A DNA stretch of 40,579 nucleotides, from positions 1 through 40,579 of the forward strand of contig CAZNQW010000008.1 in the NCBI GenBank assembly GCA_964575225.1. Reading direction: 5' to 3'. This DNA is from CAZNQW01 sp964575225. Its GTDB lineage: Bacteria; Chloroflexota; Anaerolineae; JAAYZQ01. Made by a program: the position numbers and the translations under genes. The notes below the pieces were generated by a model, which had not been told where the DNA came from, ran no database searches, and saw only the letters and a list, made by a program, of their open reading frames with translations. Position 1 is the first letter of the stretch. Each line of letters opens with the position of its first letter. Shown piece by piece: positions 1 through 6,650 of this stretch.

Positions 1-47
1 GCGATGGAATCTCGTGACTGGAGTTCAGACGTGTGCTCTTCCGATCT
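1..47. other. Illumina adapter contamination (not genomic)
   Basis: Bases 14-47 match the 34-nt TruSeq read-2 adapter that ends in GCTCTTCCGATCT. Translated, they give the notorious artefact peptide MTGVQTCALPI. Bases 6-13 (GGAATCTC) look like the 8-nt i7 index in adapter orientation; I recall this as index D704, but that is from memory. Genomic sequence starts at about base 48. Any gene model beginning at base 14 is therefore false. Confidence 0.97.
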
Positions 48-349
48 TGGCCAAGCAGCGGGATGTGAAAAAGCTATCGGCCTGGTTCAATGCCAAGCGG
101 GCAGAGCAGCTCATCCAACTGGCCGACCAGCAGAATGAGGAAGCCCTGGCCCAGATGGCCGGCGAGTTGGCCCTGAATGCCAGGCGCCAGGTGTTGGCAA
201 CCCTGACCGACAAGGCGGTTGCTCACAAATTGGTGGAAGAGATTGCGCCACGATTTGACGATCGGCCGGGCGGCTACACCCGTATGTTCAAGTTGGGCAT
301 GCGCCGCGGCGACTCGGCCCCGGTGGCGGTCTTGGAGTTGGTGGAGTAA
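48..349 (+). CDS. rplQ: 50S ribosomal protein L17, C-terminal part (5' end missing)
   Basis: L17 is a large-subunit ribosomal protein near the exit tunnel. The visible 100 residues hold the family's C-terminal signature: NARRQVLATLTDKAVAHKL, then EEIAPRFDDRPGGYTRMFKL, then a GMRRGDSAPVAVLELVE ending. The start is lost because the contig begins in adapter sequence at this point, so the N-terminal quarter or so is absent; this is an assembly truncation, not a biological one. Its position just before truA-rplM-rpsI fits the usual end of the alpha operon (rpoA-rplQ-truA-rplM-rpsI). Confidence 0.95.
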
Positions 350-422
350 GGTTTTTGGCGTGGACGCGTCTCGGCAGAGCGCCGGGTGCTCACGCTCGGG
401 CGAGGGAGCAGGTGTTCCCCCG

Positions 423-1208
423 GTGTCGAGCGAGGACCCTCTCGGCCCTGGTCGGGGCGTCGTTCGGTACTGGGCCCGGGTCGAATACGATGGGACCGAT
501 TTCTATGGGTTCCAGGTCCAGGCGCGCGAACGGACTGTCCAGGGGGAACTCGAACGGGCCCTGGAAAAGGTCACAGGTCAGGCGGCCCGGGTGACCGGCG
601 CCGGCAGGACCGACCGAGGGGTGCACGCCAGCGGGCAGATGGTGAGCTTTGAGGTGCCCTGGCGGCGCGAACAGGCCGAGCTTTACCGGGCCCTGAACGC
701 GGTGTTGGCCGACGATGTGGCCATCCGAGAAATGGGCCGGGCGCCTGAGGGGTTTCATCCCCGGTTTAGCGCGTCGAGCCGCACCTATCGGTACACGCTG
801 TTGAACCAAAAGGGACGCTCGCCACTGGCCCGGCGAACCGCCTGGTGGGTAGAACGCGAACTCGATTTGGGCTCCATGACCCAGGCCAGTCGTTCGGTGG
901 TGGGCACCCACGATTTTGCGACCTTTGGACGCCCGCCCAAGGGCGACAACACGGTGAGAACCGTCTTCCGGACCGAATGGCGACAGCAAGGGGCCTTTTT
1001 CACCTTTGAGATTGAGGCCAATGCCTTTCTCTACCGGATGGTTCGCAGCCTTGTAGGGATGTTGGTGTTGGTAGGTTGGAATGAGATTTCGCCCGACCGG
1101 TTCGATGAGATTCTCAAGGCATTGGATCGGGGTCGGGTCAAGCTGGTCGCACCGGCTCAGGGACTGTGCCTAGTCCAGGTCGACTATCCTGAAGGAGTAT
1201 TATCGTGA
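423..1208 (+). CDS. truA: tRNA pseudouridine(38-40) synthase TruA
   Basis: TruA converts U38, U39 and U40 of the tRNA anticodon arm to pseudouridine. The core begins RYWARVEYDGTDFYGFQ. The catalytic motif GAGRTDRGVHA carries the nucleophilic Asp (about residue 64 from this start). HPRFSASSRTYRYTL, NAFLYRMVRSLVG and the YPEG-like C-terminus are all typical. The length of 261 residues fits the family. The start is uncertain: the upstream in-frame codons include GTG at 360 and GTG at 423. I chose 423 because it adds the least non-homologous N-terminus and has GAGGGAG about 14 nt upstream; GTG 360 follows the rplQ stop by 10 nt and is the alternative. The gene ends overlapping rplM by 4 nt (GTGA), so the two are translationally coupled. 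Confidence 0.93.
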   Translation: MSSEDPLGPGRGVVRYWARVEYDGTDFYGFQVQARERTVQGELERALEKVTGQAARVTGAGRTDRGVHASGQMVSFEVPWRREQAELYRALNAVLADDVAIREMGRAPEGFHPRFSASSRTYRYTLLNQKGRSPLARRTAWWVERELDLGSMTQASRSVVGTHDFATFGRPPKGDNTVRTVFRTEWRQQGAFFTFEIEANAFLYRMVRSLVGMLVLVGWNEISPDRFDEILKALDRGRVKLVAPAQGLCLVQVDYPEGVLS

Positions 1209-1633
1209 GGACTTTTACGGCCAAGTCAGCAGAAATTGGACACGATTGGTACGTGATCGATGCGAAAGGAGAAACCCTCGGCCGGTTGGCTTCGAGGATC
1301 GCACCGATTCTGAAAGGCAAGCACAAAGCTATCTATACGCCTCACCTGGATTGCGGCGATTTCGTCATTGTGGTCAATGCCGATAAGGTACATGTGACCG
1401 GCAACAAGCTGGACCAAAAGATGTACTATCGGCATTCGGGGTATCCAGGAGGGTTGAAGAGCATCAGCCTGCGAGATCAACTGGACCGATTCCCCGAGCG
1501 AGTGATCGAGGCAGCCGTGAGGGGGATGCTGCCCAAGAACAAATTGGGCAGGCGCATGTTGAAAAAGCTCAAGGTGTATGCCGGTGATACCCATCCTCAC
1601 CAGGCGCAGCAGCCCAAGCCTTTGGAACTGTAG
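1205..1633 (+). CDS. rplM: 50S ribosomal protein L13
   Basis: L13 is an early-assembling large-subunit protein. The 142-residue product shows the full family pattern: WYVIDAKGETLGRLAS near the start, GDFVIVVNADKVHVTGNK, YYRHSGYPGG, and PERVIEAAVRGMLPKNKLGR. The start is GTG at 1205, overlapping the truA stop, with AAGGAG at about 1191-1196. It is followed by rpsI after an 11-nt gap, the normal L13-S9 pair. Confidence 0.97.
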   Translation: MRTFTAKSAEIGHDWYVIDAKGETLGRLASRIAPILKGKHKAIYTPHLDCGDFVIVVNADKVHVTGNKLDQKMYYRHSGYPGGLKSISLRDQLDRFPERVIEAAVRGMLPKNKLGRRMLKKLKVYAGDTHPHQAQQPKPLEL

Positions 1634-1644
1634 GGAGATGATTC

Positions 1645-2043
1645 ATGTCTGATGATGTGCGGTACTATGAAGCGGTAGGACGACGCAAGCGAGCGGTGGC
1701 CCGGGTCCGGCTCTATCCCGGCGACGGGCAGGTTGTGGTCAACGAAAAGGCATTGACCGAGTATTTTGGACGGGGCGAACACCAGCAGGAGGCCCTGGCT
1801 CCCTTGCAGCTTACCAACAACGTCGATGCGTACAACCTTTCAGTGTTGGTCAAAGGGGGCGGCATCACGGGGCAGGCCGAGGCCATTCGCCATGGGGTGG
1901 CCCGCGCGCTTCTTCTGATCGACCCGCAATTGCGGACGCTGTTGAAACGTGCCGGGTTCCTGACGCGCGACCCTCGGGAAAAGGAGCGCAAGAAACCTGG
2001 TCTGAAGCGAGCCCGCAAGGCACCGCAGTACACCAAGCGCTAG
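1645..2043 (+). CDS. rpsI: 30S ribosomal protein S9
   Basis: S9 sits in the small-subunit head, and its C-terminal tail reaches the P-site tRNA. The 132-residue protein has the hallmarks YYEAVGRRKRAVARVRLYPG at the N-terminus, VLVKGGGITGQAEAIRHGVARAL in the middle, and the basic tail GLKRARKAPQYTKR ending in the conserved Lys-Arg. A GGGAGATG Shine-Dalgarno precedes the ATG. It is the last gene of the ribosomal operon; a strong hairpin follows about 145 nt downstream. Confidence 0.97.
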   Translation: MSDDVRYYEAVGRRKRAVARVRLYPGDGQVVVNEKALTEYFGRGEHQQEALAPLQLTNNVDAYNLSVLVKGGGITGQAEAIRHGVARALLLIDPQLRTLLKRAGFLTRDPREKERKKPGLKRARKAPQYTKR

Positions 2044-2186
2044 CCAACCGGTTGCGTGAGGAGTTCGAATTCCCTTTCGGGTTTCGGCTCTTGGTCGGTA
2101 GGGCCTGGTGCGTTAGCAAGGGTTTCGAGCTTTCATTCTGTCCTTCCCTGTTGATTCGGGGGATGGGTCAGATGGTATGGGCAGTC

Positions 2187-2220
2187 AGAGGGATGGGCCA
2201 CAAAGGTCCATCCCTCTTTG
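2187..2220 (+). terminator. Intrinsic terminator of the ribosomal operon
   Basis: A 13-bp stem pairs 2187-2199 with 2205-2217 (AGAGGGATGG against CCATCCCTCT, plus a G-U pair and two C-G pairs). The loop is the 5 nt ACAAA, followed by TTTG. The T-tract is short, but the stem is perfect and lies just after the last gene. Confidence 0.75.
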
Positions 2221-2465
2221 TGCGTCCCGGTCAAGGTCTTACTAGCCAAACAGTGCCAGCGCATTTGGCGCAACACGATTCGGCAACCGCAGAGCAGGGC
2301 GAGGCATGGCTGAGGGGCTGTGGGCTCGTAGCATCGCTTCCGATTTGACGGCTCGCAGTCACCATTTGGATTCCGCAGGAATGCGTCGCCCTCACCCTCT
2401 TGTGACGGTGAAAGCAAGCATAAATACGCAAAGAGAATAAGGTTGTATAGTGGGGGACCTAGATA

Positions 2466-2494
2466 TTGCCAAGTTGAGCAAAATCTGCTATAAT
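2466..2494 (+). promoter_or_regulatory. Sigma70-type promoter of the sensor-kinase/LysM operon
   Basis: TTGCCA (2466-2471), a 17-bp spacer and a perfect TATAAT (2489-2494). The predicted transcript has a leader of about 115 nt before the kinase ATG. Confidence 0.75.
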
Positions 2495-2616
2495 AGGATT
2501 GAATAGTGGATGCAACATAGTATTACGGTAAGGTTTTTTGGCTCTACACACCCATTTGACCACTCGGCCGCTGGATATGGCGGGCGAGCTTTGGGTGCCC
2601 GACAAGAGAGTCGCTC

Positions 2617-5325
2617 ATGGATTTTGTAGCAGGGGCCTATCAGGTATTTGACACCGTCCTCGCCAGCCTGGTGTACTATTTGCTGCTGCTGCTTTTTGTA
2701 GAAGCGGTCCTGGGGATGGTGTGGGGGGAGTTGCGCCAGACTCAACGCGATCAGACCCAACGCATGGTCTTTGCTGCCAGTGGGTTGGTTTTGGTGCGTG
2801 TTCTGTACCTCGTGGCTGTCTTGGTGGCATCCGCCGGCTGGGTCGAGTCGTGGGTGTTGCTCCCTCCCTTTGAACGCTATGTCGACGCGGCCAGCATCTG
2901 TCTGTTGGGTTGGGCCTTTATGCCCCTCAGCCGGCGCGGCGTGCGCACCTGGGATGCGATCTTTGGCGTCATCCTGGTTGCGCTGACCGGGATCTTTGCC
3001 TGGTTTACGATGGATTGGGCGCAGGCTGGACCCAGTCTGGGCTCTAGTCCCGACTATAACGTGTTCTGGCAGACCCCGGTATGGAGCCTGTGTCAGATTG
3101 GGTTGCTTCTGTTGGCCACGGTGGCTGTGGTGAGGAGCCGGGACGAGGGCTGGGCCTTTTTGCTGTTTGGCCTGCTTGCCATGGTGACCGGTCGTGTTCT
3201 GCAACTGCTCTTTCCCCTCGAGCTCGCCAGTTTTTCCGTGTGGGAACGCCTCTCGAATCTTGTCGGGTTTTTGATGCTGGTGGTGTCGGTGTATGCTGGG
3301 CTGATGGTTCGCTTGCGAGAGAATAGCCGGCAACTACAAGACATCAGCCAGACCTCGCTGGATCACATGAAAAGCCTGATCAATGTGATCGAGACCAACC
3401 ATCAAATGTCGGCCTCGCTGGATCTGTCCGTTGTGTTGGACAATGCGGTGAAGGGCATCGCCCAGACGCTGGGCGCGGACCAATGCGCCATCGCTTTCCC
3501 GGAGGAGGGCGACCCGGGCCAAATGCGGCTGGTGGCCATCCACAACCCCATGCGCCAGGGGCGCGGGGAGGGGGTTACCTTTCCCCTGGACTATCAGGTG
3601 GTCGTGCAGCATGCCATGCGCCGCAAAAAGTATGTGATCGGCGATGAAGCCGAGAATGTGCAGCTCAAGGTGCTGTTTGCCTTGATGGGATCGAGCGAAG
3701 TGGGACCGCTGTTGGTCCATCCGCTATTGGATGGCTCTGAAGCCATCGGCGCGATTATCGTGGGCAATTCTCAATCGCGACATCCCTTCACTCCCAGCCA
3801 GGCCAAACTGTGCCAGGATATGGCCGTGCAACTGGTGACCTCGGTCCGCAATGCCAGGCACCATCTGGCGGCCCAGGCAAGAATCCAAAAGTTGACCCAA
3901 GAGCTGACCAATGACGTCCAACGCGTGGACAGGACCCATGACGAGGTTGCAGAACTCCAGGACCGACTGGCGGCGGCCCAGGCCCAGTTGGAGGGATATC
4001 AGGAGCAAGAGGACCTATCCCGTGAGGTGCGGAACGCCCTGGAGATCAAACTGGTGAGCACCCGGGCCGAAATCGAAACCCTTACCGAGCGCTTGGCGGT
4101 GTTGGAAGGTGATTTGAACCAGGCCCATGCCCATGCCGAGGCGCAGGCGCGCTGGCAGCAATCGGAACTGGCCCGTCGGGAGGCGTTGTGGCGCGAGGAT
4201 GCCCAATCGGCGCAGTGGTTGCAGACGGTGTTGCAGGGTATGACGGCCGGCCTTTTGATTGCCGATGCCAACGGCAAAATCCACGAGGTGAATGTGGCTG
4301 CCGAACTCTTGTTGGATCGAGGCGAAGACGAACTCTGCACGATAGGGTTGCAGGACGTCGGCCGCGATGAGCGATGGCGCCAGGCGATAGCTACTGCCCA
4401 GGGCGGTGAAGCTGTGCGGTTGACGACTCAGATGGGCGCCCATACGCTGCTGTGCGATATGGCGCCTTTGGAGATCGATCCGGGCAAAGGCCAGGTGGCC
4501 GGCATTGTCGTGATTTTGCAGGATATTTCAGCCGAAGTGGGGGACCAACGGGATCGCCTTGGAAACGTGTTGTCTCTGGCTTCCGAGATGCGGACACCTT
4601 TGACCAGCATACTCTCCTACGTAGATTTGCTTCTGGGCGAAGCTGTGGGTATAATTGGTGAGGGACAGCGCCGGTTCTTGCTGCGCACCCGAGCGGCTGC
4701 TGAGCAGATGCTCAAAATGACCAGCGATCTGTCGCGCGATGCCAGAAGCCAGGACGAGTGGCTCGAGCCCAAACGTCAGGTCGTCGATGTGTCGGAGGTG
4801 ATTGAACAGGTGGTCAGCGAATCCTCGGCGCAGTTTATGGACAAAGCCATCACGGTAGACCTGGATCTGCCACAGGGCTTGCCGAATGTCGAGGCCGATC
4901 CGGATTATCTTCGGCGCGTGTTTGCCAACCTTCTTGCTAATGCCGCGGGGACTTTGGCCGAAGGATCCAAAGTGGAGATCGATGTGGGGCAACTGGATAG
5001 CCCGGCGGTCAAGCAGGGTTACGCAGAACTGAACGGCACCGATTATGTGGTTGTGTCGGTCAAGGACACGGGCGGGGGTCTGTCGGATGAAGCGCTGAGC
5101 CAGATCTTTGACCGGGGTCAGCCCAATCAGGCAGACGGGTTGGGCGAATCGAGATCGGAACTCACACTGGTCCGCAGTTTGGTGGAGGCGCAAGGCGGGC
5201 GCCTGTGGGTGGAAAGCGAATCGGGCGTGGGCACCACCTTCCGGGTCATTCTGCCGGTGCATACGCCGAGCAACGTGCATCCCGGCCTTTTGCCCACTGC
5301 GACCGAAACGAGTGGGAACGAATAG
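2617..5325 (+). CDS. Membrane histidine-kinase-like sensor lacking the phospho-acceptor His
   Basis: 902 residues. The N-terminal ~225 residues form about seven hydrophobic helices. A GAF-like domain follows (about 265-425), then a long coiled coil (about 425-540), a PAS-like domain (about 545-640), a HisKA-like dimerisation helix pair and a C-terminal HATPase domain. The HisKA motif reads LASEMRTPLTSIL: Ser656 occupies the position of the phospho-accepting His of SHELRTP. The ATPase keeps DTGGG (from Asp817) and IFDRG, but its G2 box is eroded (GLGESRSELTLV). It is thus probably not a conventional autokinase, and may be a pseudokinase, a partner in a heterodimer, or a structural sensor. No response regulator is adjacent. 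It sits 1 nt ahead of the LysM gene. The domain calls are by eye; GAF and PAS are less certain than HisKA/HATPase. Confidence 0.85.
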   Translation: MDFVAGAYQVFDTVLASLVYYLLLLLFVEAVLGMVWGELRQTQRDQTQRMVFAASGLVLVRVLYLVAVLVASAGWVESWVLLPPFERYVDAASICLLGWAFMPLSRRGVRTWDAIFGVILVALTGIFAWFTMDWAQAGPSLGSSPDYNVFWQTPVWSLCQIGLLLLATVAVVRSRDEGWAFLLFGLLAMVTGRVLQLLFPLELASFSVWERLSNLVGFLMLVVSVYAGLMVRLRENSRQLQDISQTSLDHMKSLINVIETNHQMSASLDLSVVLDNAVKGIAQTLGADQCAIAFPEEGDPGQMRLVAIHNPMRQGRGEGVTFPLDYQVVVQHAMRRKKYVIGDEAENVQLKVLFALMGSSEVGPLLVHPLLDGSEAIGAIIVGNSQSRHPFTPSQAKLCQDMAVQLVTSVRNARHHLAAQARIQKLTQELTNDVQRVDRTHDEVAELQDRLAAAQAQLEGYQEQEDLSREVRNALEIKLVSTRAEIETLTERLAVLEGDLNQAHAHAEAQARWQQSELARREALWREDAQSAQWLQTVLQGMTAGLLIADANGKIHEVNVAAELLLDRGEDELCTIGLQDVGRDERWRQAIATAQGGEAVRLTTQMGAHTLLCDMAPLEIDPGKGQVAGIVVILQDISAEVGDQRDRLGNVLSLASEMRTPLTSILSYVDLLLGEAVGIIGEGQRRFLLRTRAAAEQMLKMTSDLSRDARSQDEWLEPKRQVVDVSEVIEQVVSESSAQFMDKAITVDLDLPQGLPNVEADPDYLRRVFANLLANAAGTLAEGSKVEIDVGQLDSPAVKQGYAELNGTDYVVVSVKDTGGGLSDEALSQIFDRGQPNQADGLGESRSELTLVRSLVEAQGGRLWVESESGVGTTFRVILPVHTPSNVHPGLLPTATETSGNE

Positions 5326-5326
5326 C

Positions 5327-6526
5327 ATGGCTTTCGAGCGGGAATCATCAGGAACCTTGGGAACAGATCGGGATCACCTTCTGAGAAGGGTTCGTCCCTT
5401 GCTGGGCGGGGCCGGGGCTGTTTTGGTGGTGCTGCTCAGCATGCTGGCGGCTATGGCTGTGGGCTTGCAGGAACAATCGTTGCTGGCGTTTGACGAGCCG
5501 ACCGAAACGGCAACCGTGGTTCCGCCGACCCAAGTCGCCGAGGTTGCCGTTCCCAAGACGCCTGTGCCCACATCCACGCCGCGACCGACGTCCACGCCGA
5601 TAGAATCGGCGACCCCAATCCCAACTCCAACCCCTGAGGAATCGCCCACGTCCACACCGGAACCGGTGTGCACACCCCCGGCCAACTGGCAGACCTATGT
5701 GGTTAAACAGGGCGATATTTCCTGGGCCAACTTGGCCCAGCGTTACTCTACCACCAAGATTGCCCTGCTGCGCGCCAACTGCATGACCGATCAACCGCTG
5801 CGTATTGGGATGGTCATCCTGGTGCCCAAACTCCCGACGCCCAAGATCGTGGCGCCCAAAGCCACTCAGCGGCCCGTGTGTGGGCCTCCTTCCGGGTGGT
5901 TCCAGTACAGGGTCCGCTCGGGAGATACGCTGTCCTCTCTGGCGTTCCGCTGCCATACAACTATCTCGGCGTTGCGCACGGCCAATTGCCTGCCGGGCAC
6001 AACGATTTACGCCAATACCTGGATCTGGGTGCCCTGCTACTTGCCTCCGCCTACCAAGGCACCCTTGCCGACGCGCGTACCGACCAAGACCTCGGCGCCC
6101 ACGGCAGAGCCCTCAGCGACGGTGGACCCCTCAGCGACGGTGGACCCCTCGGCGACGGTGGACCCCTCGGCGACGGTGGACCCCTCGGCGACGGTGGACC
6201 CCTCAGCGACGGCAGACCCCTCAGCAACGGTGGACCCGTCGGCAACGGCGGACCCCTCGGCGACGGACCCGCCTGTGACCGACCCACCACCAACCGATCC
6301 GCCGGCGACGGATCCACCACCCACGGACCCACCACCGACCGATCCGCCTGCGACCGATCCGCCGCCCACGGACCCACCGGCGACCGACCCACCGCCAACC
6401 GACCCGCCGGCGATCGATCCACCGGCGACCGATCCGCCGCCCACGGACCCGCCGGCGACTGACCCACCGGCGACCGACCCACCACCGACCGATCCGCCGA
6501 CTACGGACCCGGAAAGCGAAGGGTGA
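5327..6526 (+). CDS. LysM-repeat surface protein with Pro/Thr-rich tandem-repeat tail
   Basis: 399 residues, start ATG 5327, 1 nt after the kinase stop, so probably co-transcribed. One membrane segment (about 26-48) anchors a mainly extracytoplasmic protein. A TP-rich linker leads to LysM 1 (about 123-167, TYVVKQGDISWANLAQRYST) and LysM 2 (about 193-237, QYRVRSGDTLSSLAFRCHTT), each with a Cys-containing motif (RANC, TANC). LysM domains generally bind peptidoglycan or related N-acetylglucosamine polymers. From about residue 262 the tail is pure tandem repeat: eight PSAT(V/A)D units, one PSATD, then sixteen PPxTD units, ending PESEG. No LPxTG sorting signal is seen. The tail is probably an extended spacer through or along the envelope; that role is inferred. 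An in-frame opening extends upstream inside the kinase gene but is not the start. Confidence 0.88.
   Translation: MAFERESSGTLGTDRDHLLRRVRPLLGGAGAVLVVLLSMLAAMAVGLQEQSLLAFDEPTETATVVPPTQVAEVAVPKTPVPTSTPRPTSTPIESATPIPTPTPEESPTSTPEPVCTPPANWQTYVVKQGDISWANLAQRYSTTKIALLRANCMTDQPLRIGMVILVPKLPTPKIVAPKATQRPVCGPPSGWFQYRVRSGDTLSSLAFRCHTTISALRTANCLPGTTIYANTWIWVPCYLPPPTKAPLPTRVPTKTSAPTAEPSATVDPSATVDPSATVDPSATVDPSATVDPSATADPSATVDPSATADPSATDPPVTDPPPTDPPATDPPPTDPPPTDPPATDPPPTDPPATDPPPTDPPAIDPPATDPPPTDPPATDPPATDPPPTDPPTTDPESEG
6110..6508 (+). repeat. In-frame coding tandem repeat (18-bp then 15-bp units)
   Basis: Eight 18-bp units encode PSATVD or PSATAD (6110-6253), one 15-bp unit encodes PSATD, and sixteen 15-bp units encode PPxTD (6269-6508). 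Units keep the reading frame and differ mostly at third codon positions. Such arrays are prone to length change by slippage. Confidence 0.95.
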
Positions 6527-6650
6527 CGCTTCAGGGCCCTCATGGAGATGTCCATCGATCCTCCTTTGTTCTGCTATTCTTGCAAGGGAGCATGGATGGC
6601 GCCTTTACGATCTTTTTTCATCCCCAAAGGGGATAAGGAAAGGAAAAGTC

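Larger units (their letters stand above)
2044..2616. other. Intergenic region between rpsI and the sensor kinase
   Basis: This 573-nt gap holds a terminator hairpin (2187-2217) and a near-consensus promoter (2466-2494), annotated separately. I see no convincing gene, tRNA or repeat in the remainder. Short open frames here lack ribosome binding sites and any recognisable product. Confidence 0.7.

Noticed and set aside
2052..2100. tRNA-like GTTCGAATTCC sequence after rpsI
   Set aside because: No acceptor stem, D-arm or anticodon arm can be folded around it; the upstream part is rpsI coding sequence.
6110..6508. Regular short repeats that could suggest a CRISPR array
   Set aside because: Units are contiguous without spacers, keep the reading frame and encode PSATVD/PPxTD; this is a protein repeat.
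6618..6636. ATCCCC-AAA-GGGGAT hairpin next to a T-run before the subtilase gene
   Set aside because: The T-run precedes the stem on the plus strand and the minus strand would have A's after it, so it is no terminator in either direction; it may only mask the ribosome site weakly.
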